From Amyloporia xantha (lineage: Eukaryota > Basidiomycota > Agaricomycetes > Polyporales > Adustoporiaceae), in the NCBI GenBank assembly GCA_036971615.1, contig JAYKKR010000038.1:124001-188000 (forward strand): a stretch of 64,000 nt of DNA. Direction: 5' to 3'. Made by a program: the position numbers and the translations under genes. The notes beneath the pieces are model-generated. The model ran no database searches, was not told where the DNA came from, and saw only the letters and a program-made list of their open reading frames with translations. Of this stretch, positions 32,401 through 41,120 are shown piece after piece (positions within the stretch are counted from its first letter, which is position 1; every line of letters starts with the position of its first letter).

Positions 32401-34868
32401 TGCTTTAAAACCACCTGTTCCAGAACCGATCGCTGAGAATCCGATACGTGACTACTGAAGTCGACCTCCTTGAGGAGTTGAGACTCGTCAATAATCTCCT
32501 CTGGGGGCTCCCCGGTCTTGGGTCCTCCCTCTAATGGTTCCGTAGAGGAAGGGTCTTCTACAGTATCCTTTCCTCGACTAGTGATCAGGTCTTGGACAGT
32601 GCTTGAGACCGTTTGACCTTGGGCCAAGTGGCTAAGCACATCTATGGATCCGTTACTTTCCATTAATAAACGTATAAACCTAGCGTGGGATGCCGCCTTG
32701 GCTAAGGCGGTCTTGCCCATTCCCTCAGGTCGGTCTAGCCATTTATCGGGATCGAAAGCCTTTCCAAGAAGTTGCCCAGCAGGAATGATCATAGGGTGCT
32801 TACTGAAGTTGGCGACGTGTAGAGCCGGTCTTTCCGAGGAGATGAATGAGTCCGTGGTAGCGAATACATCCTCCATATTCTTATGCGTTTGAAAAGACCG
32901 TTCTACAAATAATGACTTCAAGTTGTCTTTGAATGGCGCGTAGACTGGTACTAGCTTAGAGGATTCTGGCGGAATGATAACCATCTGCTTAGCTCGGACT
33001 AGATTATCTTGAGACCGAGAGCGCTGTTGTCGCTTTCGCCGTTGATTCCTCTTATGTAGTCTTGTCCTCCCCGTGCGGTCTCGCGATCCTATGAATACCT
33101 TGAAGGCTTGGCCATGATCATCGGTAAGTGAAGAAGTCGAATTCTCTACTTCCAAGGAAATTCCTGTGTCCGCAAACTGAATCGCGGTCTTACCGTCCTG
33201 CCTTAAGACCGATAGAGAATACTGATCCGCGAAGTCGTTGCCTAAAATGAAAGGAGTAGTCATTCCTTTGACCACATAAGCTTCGATATTCATTTTAATG
33301 GATCGGTCTTCGGTCTTGAAGATCAAGTCAATAGGAACGTAGCCAGAAATCTTAGCGCGGCCAGTGACCTGCACTAAGTTGATCTTCTGTCCCGCTTTGA
33401 TCTTAGGAGGGTGGACCATCTCTTCGAGACATCTGGCAGAGATAAGAGTGATATCTGAACCCGAGTCGATGATTATATCCTGCATTTCTACCTCTCGATC
33501 CCCTAGGAATCCGCGGGCCTTGGTAGCTTTAGATCCCAGAAAAGAGCATCCGGGTGGTCGAGCGAGGTGTTTGCGAAGCTCTAAGACCGGTTGATTGTCT
33601 AGAGAGACCGGTCCTTGGAAGAGAGATCGAAGATTTTTAGTAGCGAGCCTGCGACTCCGTCGAAGGGGAGGAGGAGCGGGGCGGGCACTATAAACCGTGA
33701 CTGATTTGGACTCCGGAGTAGCCGAGGGGACTGTCTCTCCCTCCAGGGCCTTACCTACTGCTTCGGTCTTGCTAGGCTGAGCAAGATATACAGAGGGTTC
33801 GGTAGACTGGAGGGATTCATGAAAATCCTGCTCGGTCTCAGACTCTACATCCGACAATCCTAAGTAAGCAATCTCATATTCTTCTTCCGCACGTAGTTCC
33901 TCTTCGGAAAGCTGAATGTAATTGGTGCGAGCAAACCGCCGGCCTTGTCGAGCGTGTTTACACTCATTGTCCCAATGGAAAGGACTATCACAGTGACGAC
34001 AAGGTCGCTTGCCTAGTTCCTGCGGAGTCTTACGAAGTTTAGACCGGTTGGAATCGTCTCGAGGGAACTTGGGTGGAGACCGGTTAGGAGAGGAGGAATC
34101 AGCGGCATTGGAACGTGAATCCCTGAATCGGTTTCGTCGGTCTTCAAAGGAAGGTTTTAATGGTTCCTTAGAATCAGTTCCAAGACCAACAAGGGTTTCC
34201 TCGTAATACTTGATAGCGTTCTGAAGATCGACTACCTTAGCATACAGATGGGGAGAAAGAACCGTGTTCCACATGACCGGGGCTCCATCCAGGATTTCAC
34301 CAACCAGCTCGGTTTCGGTGTAATCGTATACGAACTCCAATAACTCCAGCTTTCGTATATAATATTCAGAAGGTAATTCCCTGTGGTTACCGCTGTCGCG
34401 ATACCGAGCGCGATTGGCTTTAGACTTTTGTCGGTCTAACCAGGCTTTGTTCATGTAGTGTTTCCCAATAGCCTTTCGCAGGGAAGTCCATCCTTTCTGA
34501 ATACGTTCTCGTTCATAACCCGGGAGTGAAAAGTACCAATTCTCAGCGTGAGACCGAAGTCGACGGGGAACGACTGACCCTAACTGTTTGGCTATCATAG
34601 AAGATCCTTCCGCTATTTGATTGACCTTCATAATCCATCGAGCTAGAGTCTCAGTGTCTCCGTCCCATGTTGGTACGACATCGATTTTAAGTTTAAGGTC
34701 AAACCTAGGTACCTCAGCGGGTTTCGCGTCCTCGCTGTCTGAATCCGGGTTCTTCGGTTTTCGCTTTGGAGGAATAGGACCTGCCGGTTTCTTCGGAGGT
34801 CCAGTCGGTTTTCCATCGTCTGAAGAATCTGAAGGATCGCTAGGATCATCACCAGGGAACCTTCTCAT
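29475..34868 (-). CDS. Gag-pol polyprotein of the Ty3/gypsy retrotransposon
   Basis: 1797 residues from the first ATG. Capsid-like retrotrans_gag domain at about 60-230 (PTWDGDTETLARWIMKVNQI). Zinc knuckle CX2CX4HX4C at 290-303. Aspartic protease at about 455-560 with active-site DSG at 468. Reverse transcriptase at about 840-1050 with FRRMPFGFRNGPSVFQ and catalytic YIDD at 1001. RNase H from about 1145 (LYTDACDYG). Integrase with HHCC zinc finger at about 1488-1529 and catalytic D1559, D1619, E1655 (TMDF, SDRD, GQTE). All catalytic residues are present, so these enzymes look intact. The frame upstream is the same as that of the gag-like ORF, separated from it by one TGA. Confidence 0.96.
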   Translation of the reverse strand: MRRFPGDDPSDPSDSSDDGKPTGPPKKPAGPIPPKRKPKNPDSDSEDAKPAEVPRFDLKLKIDVVPTWDGDTETLARWIMKVNQIAEGSSMIAKQLGSVVPRRLRSHAENWYFSLPGYERERIQKGWTSLRKAIGKHYMNKAWLDRQKSKANRARYRDSGNHRELPSEYYIRKLELLEFVYDYTETELVGEILDGAPVMWNTVLSPHLYAKVVDLQNAIKYYEETLVGLGTDSKEPLKPSFEDRRNRFRDSRSNAADSSSPNRSPPKFPRDDSNRSKLRKTPQELGKRPCRHCDSPFHWDNECKHARQGRRFARTNYIQLSEEELRAEEEYEIAYLGLSDVESETEQDFHESLQSTEPSVYLAQPSKTEAVGKALEGETVPSATPESKSVTVYSARPAPPPLRRSRRLATKNLRSLFQGPVSLDNQPVLELRKHLARPPGCSFLGSKATKARGFLGDREVEMQDIIIDSGSDITLISARCLEEMVHPPKIKAGQKINLVQVTGRAKISGYVPIDLIFKTEDRSIKMNIEAYVVKGMTTPFILGNDFADQYSLSVLRQDGKTAIQFADTGISLEVENSTSSLTDDHGQAFKVFIGSRDRTGRTRLHKRNQRRKRQQRSRSQDNLVRAKQMVIIPPESSKLVPVYAPFKDNLKSLFVERSFQTHKNMEDVFATTDSFISSERPALHVANFSKHPMIIPAGQLLGKAFDPDKWLDRPEGMGKTALAKAASHARFIRLLMESNGSIDVLSHLAQGQTVSSTVQDLITSRGKDTVEDPSSTEPLEGGPKTGEPPEEIIDESQLLKEVDFSSHVSDSQRSVLEQVVLKHKLAFSLNGRLGHYNAKVEVPLKPNSTPVSLPPFPSSPAKREVMDKQMDAWLELGVIEPSKSPWGAPAFIVYRNGKPRMVIDFRKLNDQVIPDEFPLPKQEDILQALTGAQWLSTLDALSGFTQLEMADKDKEKTAFRTHRGLHQFRRMPFGFRNGPSVFQRVMQNILAPFLWIFALVYIDDIVVYSTSFEDHVKHLNSVFLAIEQAGITLSPGKCHLAYQSLLLLGQKVSRLGISTHKEKVDAIVGLMEPRNVKELQVFLGMMVYFSSYIPFYAWIAAPLFGLLKKEGLGWEWTEAHQEAFNLCKQVLVNAPVRAYAMPGRPYRLYTDACDYGLAAILQQVQPMLIKDLRGTKVYERLKRAFDNKEPIPNLVVAVSPTESDVPAPGQWADRFEDTTVYVERVIAYWSRILKAAERNYSPTEREALALKEGLIKFQSFLEGSSVLAITDHAALTWSRTFQNVNRRLLTWGTVFAAYPGLKIIHRAGRVHSNVDPISRLRRRIPYQDGPSSDPTDALQLHQEVEDPLRNMYEELGPRFEEKLIKVAARFCEILDRDEQVEEVTVLFASHDCTESEIHQSSVYQTSSTHSLLIGITPEEVQAWKEAYRKDEHFSKVKKSLETETNWSNPEFPQYTTTSEGLIHFEDHQGNSRLCVPDAMRVPVMKEAHDLMTEGAHAGYHRSYNRIASTYYWPRMSRDIKRYVSTCDVCQKSKPRRHAPIGLLQPIPIPTRPFEVITMDFIPELPNSSGFDNILVIVDKLTKYGLFIPTTTKITEKETAALLFKHVFSEYGLPKQIISDRDVRWRGDFWKEVCRLMKIDRSLTTSYHPQADGQTEILNQTLEIAMRAYIGPSRDDWSDHLDGLRLSYNTSPHSATGYSPAYLLRGYHPVTGGTVMNPGPAIPRSVSDTSHPEAGDMVDGFMADRHDAQEALYLGQIHQKRAYNNGRLMTEFEVGDKVVLNVDSLELLRSQSGRGGSC

Positions 34869-34952
34869 ACGTGGAATCCCCCTTACCGAACAACTCTGTA
34901 ATTCGGCGACCGTGACGAGCGGGTTCAGCTCTCTTCTTCTTAGCCTTCTCCC

Positions 34953-35972
34953 TCATTCCGGGAATCCTGGTAGTCGGGTCTTGATCCTCGTCTTGCGGCG
35001 GGTCTTCAGCCTCGTTTCGTGAGGAACTTGATCAGTTTCGGTGGGAGCAGTCGCAGTCGGTCTTGTATTTCCTGCCATATGCGGCGGTCTTGGTCGGTTG
35101 GTGATAGGAGTTCTTCGAAGGGTAGATGAGACCGCAGGAGCCGTTACTGGAGTCGTCGGTCTAGCGTTTGGGACGGACGCGTTACTGTGCCGACTAGGTA
35201 CTCGAGGGGGCGCCTCGTCTTCATCCTCATCAGGAATGATTTTCTGACGAATCCCTAAAACCCTAGCTAAGAATAATAGGAAGGTCTCGACCTCTGCTCG
35301 GTATGCGACTCCCAAGATCTGGAAATCATTAACCGAATAAACAATTTCCTTAGATAGACCAACCTTGTCAAATTTAGGAAAGGGAGGAGGAGGAACACCG
35401 CAGGCTTGAATACGGTTTCCGTAAGTATAAGTGAGCTTTCCAAGCAAACCGTTAAGTTTGTTATACAAGATAAGGTCTGGGCATACTCCGACAATACCGC
35501 CCTCTGCAGAGTAAAGGACGGGATTCTGTAAGATTTGATCGAGCAGATCGATTTCTCGACGCCAATACCGACTTTCAGTCCTGGATAGATGCGTTCCGTC
35601 GTAGCCCTCGGGGAGAGTATAGGGAGCGCGCTTCAGATACTCTTGTGCCAGTAGGGTTGCGTCGTATCTGCGACCGAAGATGGTTCCTAGTGGACCGTCA
35701 ACGTTAGCAAGGTCGCGAAGTGCATTAGTGATTGGAAATTCCAGAGTGACCGAGCTGACATTGGAGAAGTAGACCGAGTCCACTGGTTTTCCTCCCTGCA
35801 CTGGAGCGAGCTCGGTATCGAATAGCGATTGATCGATGAAATCTTCCTCATCTTCTGAGTTAGTTCTCCTAGGGGGAGAAGCTGGAAGAGGGTGATCTGC
35901 CGGTTCATCGCGGTCTTGAGGGCCGGGATTACTAGAGGCGGCGTCCTCGTGCTCTAGAGTGACAAAAGACAT
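34953..35972 (-). CDS. Gag-like ORF1 of the retrotransposon, 339 aa
   Basis: Starts MSFVTLEHEDAASSNPGPQD about 75 bp after the 5' LTR. It has a disordered acidic N-terminus, a globular middle (NALRDLANVDGPLGTIFGRR, YTYGNRIQACGVPPPPFPKF), and a Pro/Arg/Thr-rich basic end. No zinc knuckle is present; that lies in the next ORF. It ends with a single TGA (34953-34955). The same frame then stays open for 28 codons into the pol ATG, which suggests stop-codon read-through as in some retroelements, or an independent pol start. Confidence 0.75.
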   Translation of the reverse strand: MSFVTLEHEDAASSNPGPQDRDEPADHPLPASPPRRTNSEDEEDFIDQSLFDTELAPVQGGKPVDSVYFSNVSSVTLEFPITNALRDLANVDGPLGTIFGRRYDATLLAQEYLKRAPYTLPEGYDGTHLSRTESRYWRREIDLLDQILQNPVLYSAEGGIVGVCPDLILYNKLNGLLGKLTYTYGNRIQACGVPPPPFPKFDKVGLSKEIVYSVNDFQILGVAYRAEVETFLLFLARVLGIRQKIIPDEDEDEAPPRVPSRHSNASVPNARPTTPVTAPAVSSTLRRTPITNRPRPPHMAGNTRPTATAPTETDQVPHETRLKTRRKTRIKTRLPGFPE

Positions 35973-36034
35973 CTGTTAGTGAAGCTTAAAGCGAACGAAA
36001 TGTGAGTAACTTTATTCAAAGGAAAAGTTCCTCT

Positions 36035-36047
36035 GAATGTCCACCAA
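36035..36047 (-). other. Primer-binding site candidate next to the 5' LTR
   Basis: On the element strand one base after the LTR end reads TGGTGGACATTC. TGG matches the CCA end of a tRNA primer. I cannot assign the tRNA. Confidence 0.5.
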
Positions 36048-37104
36048 TGTTAAGAACTAGGGTAATACTAGTACCTAAGCTTGTGTATCAGTAGTAATAG
36101 ATAGAGATGGAAATACTTATGGGTTTGAAGCGAAGACTCAAGTAGTCTTCAGAGGTTTAATACCGATATACCGAGTAAGTAACGTAAGACCAAAAGGTCT
36201 TAGAGCTTGAAGACAGTAAGTTTGATTGGTATCGATTAAGACCGAAGGTCGTAGGCTTAAGACCGTCTTAAGGCGATACCGCTTGGAGCGCACACAGTGA
36301 TAAGTTTGAGGTAAAGAGTAAAGACTTCTTATTACAAGATAACTCAATTCCTTCGCAAGTATTGTTGCCAGACCAAGGACTTAGGTAGCGCAGGGCAATA
36401 CCGAAGTCCACTACTTAGCGAAGCTATAAGTAGCTTGTCAAGTCTGGGATAGATCGTTTTACCAGCGCGTAGCTATGGTAAGATCTACAATAGTAATTGA
36501 AGGAGACTAGGTCTCGTTGTGCTAAGAGCTTTAAGGGTAAAGTGGATTGCTCGAAACCGAAGACCGTTGGTCTTCTTAAATACAAGTGAGATATGCTAGA
36601 AGGTTCCTTAACACGCCGTATCCTACAAGCTATTGTACACAGCCTTATACCTGTGCTCCTATTGTTCTTACTTCACCGCATGGGATCCTAAGTGAGACCG
36701 CACCATTACCTGCCGTCCTAGAGTGGCCTCCCTCGGTCATCCTTCGGTCTTGCTTCGGTCTCGAGCAAGCCTTATGCAAGACCGGCCCGTATCTCCTTAC
36801 TCGGCTCGAAGTACCGGTCCTCGTGGGTTTCACGGGATTCGGTATCTTGCGTTCTCTGTAGGCGTTTGTGGGTCCCTGAGATCCGCTTTCGCTAGGGAAA
36901 GTAATTCGAGAGTTCCAGCGGGATAGGTTACTGAGTCACTTTCCTAAACGAGACGCGGTCTCACACGCGAAGCAAGAGGGTTGGCTGATACCGGCGTTCC
37001 GTTAGGTCTTGGACAGGTAGTGAAGGACTACCCGTTAGTTGGGGACCGAGCTGCACACCAGTGGTCTCGGTCTTAAAAGGAGACTAACCACGATATCCAT
37101 AACA
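36048..37104 (-). repeat. 5' LTR of the retrotransposon (right copy)
   Basis: Same length and sequence as the left copy apart from one base noticed. It carries the promoter for gag-pol transcription toward lower coordinates. Confidence 0.96.
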
Positions 37105-38320
37105 ATTCTCTCCTGATGGAAAGCATATTGTCTCTGGTTCTTGGGACAAGACAATTTGCATATGGGATGCACAGACAGGCAAGCTGGTATCTCAGCCATT
37201 GGAAGGCCACAAACATGCTGTCTGTTCTGTTGCATTCTCTCCTGATGGAAAGCATATTGTCTCTGGTTCTTGGGACAAGACAATTTGCATATGGGATGCA
37301 CAGACAGGCAAGCTGGTATCTCAGCCATTGGAAGGCCACAAAGATGCTGTCCGGTCTGTTGCATTCTCTCCTGATGGAAAGCATATTGTCTCTGGTTCTC
37401 GGGACAAGACAATTTGTATATGGGATGCACAGACAGGCAAGCTGGTATCTCAGCCATTGGAAGGCCACAAAGATGCTGTCTGGTCTGTTGCATTCTCTCC
37501 TGATGGAAAGCATATTGTCTCTGGTTCTTGGGACAAGACAATTTGCATATGGGATGCACAGACAGGCAAGCTGGTATCTCAGCCATTGGAAGGCCACAAA
37601 GATGGTGTCTGGTCTGTTGCATTCTCTCCTGATGGAAAGCATATTGTCTCTGGTTCTTGGGACAAGACAATTTGCATATGGGATGCACAGACAGGCAAGC
37701 TGGTATCTCAGCCATTGGAAGGCCACAAAGATGCTGTCTGGTCTGTTGCATTCTCTCCTGATGGAAAGCATATTGTCTCTGGTTCTCAAGACAAGACAAT
37801 TTGCATATGGGATGCACAGACAGGCAAGCTGGTATCTCAGCCATTGGAAGGCCACAAACATGCTGTCTGGTCTGTTGCATTCTCACCAGATGGAAAGCAC
37901 ATTGTCTCTGGGTCTGGAGACAACACAATTTGCATATGGGATGCACAGACAGGCAAGCTGGTATCTCAGCCATTGGAAGGCCACAAAGATGCTGTCTTGT
38001 CTGTTGCATTCTCTCCTGATGGAAAGCATATTGTCTCTGGTTCTCAAGACAAGACAATTTGCATATGGGATGCACAGACAGGCAAGCTGGTATCTCAGCC
38101 ATTGGAAGGCCACAAAAATGGTGTCTGGTCTGTTGCATTCTCACCAGATGGAAAGCACATTGTCTCTGGGTCTCAAGACAACACAATTTGCATATGGGAT
38201 GCGCAGACAGGCAAGCTGGTATCTCAGCCATTGGAAGGCCACAAATGGGCTGTCCTCTCTGTTGCATTCTCTCCTGATGGAAAGCACATTGTCTCTGGGT
38301 ATGCAGATGCTACAGTGATA
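37105..38320 (+). repeat. WD40 repeats 5b-14, 126-bp units
   Basis: About nine and a half units. Two DNA subtypes alternate: one with CTCTCCTGATGG..CATATTG..GGTTCT, the other with CTCACCAGATGG..CACATTG..GGGTCT, the latter in units 11 and 13. Protein variation concentrates at a few sites (D/H/N/W, A/G, W/V/C/R/L, S/Y, G/W/Q/R, K/N). Confidence 0.95.
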
Positions 38321-38641
38321 GACTGGCCCAATCCAATATCTGCTATGCCATCTAATTCCCCATCAAATTGTTGTGGAATTCATGGTCTTCTTTGGGATGC
38401 TTTTGCTCCATCTGGTGGCACACGGTCTGGTATATGCCTGAATTCTGATGGTTGGATTATAGGGCCAAACAATGAGCTTATACTTTGGATTCCTCTTCAC
38501 TTCCGTGCAGGGCTGTTGTGGCCAGGTTGCCAAAGAATATTTGGAGTTCCATTCACAGTCACACTGGATCTCAGCCAATTTGTTCATGGAGAGCACTGGA
38601 ACAAGTGTTATTCCCCTTCTGCAGCTTTAGACATCAATTGA
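37105..38641 (+). CDS. NACHT-WD40 receptor, 3' part after the transposon insertion
   Basis: Continues WD40 repeat 5 in the frame left at 25405 once the element and one ATTCT copy are discounted. Repeats 5 to 14 follow, then a divergent tail (CCGIHGLLWDAFAPSGGTRS, NNELILWIPLHFRAGLLWPG) typical of Agaricomycete NACHT-WD40 proteins, ending SAALDIN with TGA at 38639-38641. The total of 14 repeats equals two seven-bladed propellers. The interruption shows a clean, recent split with no other damage seen on either side. Without the element the gene would be intact; as it stands this half lacks its promoter and start. Confidence 0.9.
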
Positions 38642-39375
38642 CTTGTGATTACCTATGTGATATCTAGCTTGTATTCATTGATGGCCATTTTTTCAATTTC
38701 ACTTTCTTTGCATTGTATTTTGTTGATTCTGATTTCCCATGTTTGATACTCCCTTTGATTAAAGTAGTGTGTTATTAAGTTAGAACTATGCTTGGAGTAT
38801 GTCATCATTTAAATTTTTCTCTTGAAGTGCAAGCTATTGCTAAAAAAAAGCCAAAACAAATCTTTGCTATTACTGAGCATCCAAATAAACCACATGAGCC
38901 ACATGAGTTGTTGCTATGGGATGTTATTTCAAAGAATCTTTCACATTTCCATCTTCCTCAAGAAATACATCCTGAACCTTCCAGCCTTTCTTATGTACTA
39001 TAACAACACTAGACATATCTCTTCTGAAAAATCAATGCATGTTGGATATTTTTGACTATTGATACCTCATGTTTTGCATGTTCAAGGACTGATCAAGATT
39101 GTAGACATCACATTGAATTGAGAACATTTCCTTTTCATGTACTGTGCCCAACATAGTGCTTTATGAAAACTACCAAGTAAATTCAACTATGACACACAAA
39201 AAGTGAATGCAAATTTGTTTCTTTCAATTTATTCACTTAGATCTGGTACTTGTATCTGTAGCACAAATAAGGTCCTCACAAGGCACCAGCAAATGACTAG
39301 TTGGTGCACAGAGAAGAGCAATAGATGGCATGGGCAGCAGAGATAAGTGGACTGAATGGTAGTGACTCAACAGTG
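38642..39375. other. AT-rich, CpG-free 3' flank of the receptor gene
   Basis: No gene is supported. The dinucleotide CG is essentially absent until GGCGATC at about 39376, and then becomes common. Confidence 0.6.
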
Positions 39376-39539
39376 GCGATCAAAGATAGATGAGCACAGA
39401 TACAAGCTGTGTGGTATCCCGGAAGGCCGGTGAGGAGAGAAGGAGACAGGAGCAAGGGCACAAAGTGGGAAATGTCAGGAACAGTTACACAATGGAGGAC
39501 GGACACGGGAAGGGGACGGGCAGGAGATCCCGGTGGGCC

Positions 39540-41120
39540 GCACGTCGATCTGCTCCAGACCAGTGCCACGTCCCGGCTATGTGGCGCATCATCGACATAC
39601 TTGGCAGCGACGCTGAGAGGCGTCGAAATCCAGCAGTTAGGTGTCGCAGAAGTCAGCCACAGGCACCAGAGCTGCCAAAAGCTTTCGCGGATTCGGACAC
39701 TCGACAGGCAAATAGCTGTCCCGAATCCGGAACGTTGAACCCTGGATGCCTACAGCACATACTAATTAATACATGACAGAAGGAAATTACTTCACACGCA
39801 CCGCACCCTGGAGACGATGCTTCACCTAACCATTTGGTCCTTTCTGCACACCAACGGTCGCACGCAAGATCGGCGACGAACGACTGAACCAACCGAAAAT
39901 CGAGCGAGCAGTGAGTAGCAAACAGCATCAATTCCGGAAGTAGGAAGTGACACGACCCTGAAACACCCATCAGTCCAAGGACAACGGCGCCACGGTATCA
40001 AAATCAACCCGGGGTGCGTGCACGAGCAGCTCACCAACCTATCCCGACATCTTCTGCCATCGCCGTCCGCGGAAGCCACAGATCATCAACGGCCCGCACT
40101 GGCACTAAAGCAGCTGTGCACTGATCAACGAAGCACGAGAGCACGAGAATCATCGCCCGCCAAGCGAATACCACCCAGGATGAACATCAGACAAATACCC
40201 GCAAAACTTGGCCATTGGGGCACACCTCGCGCAGGGGGGCTGAAATTCCGTGAAGTGGCGCGGTCCAGCCCAGGACCTCGCCCCTTATGAGGAAAAAGGC
40301 GCTTCGACGGCGGACTGTTGTCTGTTTCTCGTACCTATAGCAAATGCGGTCGGAGAGCGGCCTGTCGTCCAATTGGACTTCCCTGCTCCATGCGCGACAG
40401 AGGAACCGAAGGCGAAGTCTTCATGAACCAATTCAAGAATACCCCTCGACCGGTCGTCTACCGAAGGAGAAATCGGTATCCTCGCAAAGCGTCCAAGAAA
40501 CTGGGAAGTCCGCCGCCCGCCTGTGATTGTGATTGTTCCGGCTGCCGGCCTCGTTCAATGCAGATACATGATGCTGGCCCACCTCGCTTGAGACTGGTTA
40601 TGCCGCCCTAGGCCTACGCTATCAACACCCTGACGAGTAGCCAGACGGACTGAACCGACTTACTCATTAGACGTGTTCCCCTAGATACACCGAACTTCTC
40701 GTCTCGGCGAAATAGACTCATGTTCGGGCGCAAGCTTCCAGGGCAGCTAGAGCGGCTCACCCTCACCATCATCTAGTAGCATGGCAGCGCCGGCCGTCCT
40801 CGAGGCATCGCGGAACATTGAGGGAAGTGATCACTAGTACAAAGCGCCGGATTTCCAGAGCGCTGTTGAATGATGCGGGGAACCCGCCGAGCCTAGACCG
40901 AGAGCCTTCGTTGGCATGCCGCACGCGCACGGCGTCCACAGTGGGTGATGTGGAGAGATGCCAGTGCTGGAGAGAGGCAGCGGTTCGGGTTCGAGAGCTT
41001 GAGCTTGTGGCTGACGGCGTCGATCCCCACGCGCAGCACGAGGAGCGTGCGTTCGCGAAGTTGGAGCCGCGAAGCACCGAGCACGAATCACGGGAAGAGA
41101 GAACGGGGCGAGGATGAGAG
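39540..41120. repeat. Diverged direct repeat, right copy (downstream of the NACHT-WD40 gene)
   Basis: Counterpart of 19566-21030 in the same orientation, about 1.58 kb including small insertions. The left copy sits about 520 bp upstream of the receptor start, so this copy may be the promoter side of a former tandem receptor gene, now lost. No receptor-like coding sequence follows it. Confidence 0.8.

Larger units (their letters stand above)
25406..37104 (-). mobile_element. Complete Ty3/gypsy chromovirus LTR retrotransposon with accessory genes
   Basis: An 11,699-bp element bounded by two 1057-bp LTRs beginning TG and ending CA. It is flanked by a 5-bp target-site duplication ATTCT (25401-25405 and 37105-37109). 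The coding strand is minus: 5' LTR at 36048-37104, gag-like ORF, gag-pol polyprotein (zinc knuckle, protease, RT, RNase H, integrase) and a chromodomain frame, then two extra genes and the 3' LTR at 25406-26462. The order RT-RNase H-integrase plus chromodomain defines a Ty3/gypsy chromovirus. Only one LTR mismatch was seen by eye (T at about 25924, C at the matching 3' base), so insertion is recent. The element is CpG-rich, unlike its CpG-poor insertion site, and is packed with AGACCG/CGGTCT words. Confidence 0.97.

Noticed and set aside
37035..38318. Long minus-strand and second plus-strand frames (about 400 aa) over the WD40 array
   Set aside because: Shadows of a 126-bp repeat: because 126 is divisible by three, an open frame in one unit repeats through all units. 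The WD40 frame is the coding one.
24859..38320. Regular repeats that might suggest a CRISPR-like array
   Set aside because: Units are contiguous coding WD40 repeats without spacers, in a eukaryotic gene.
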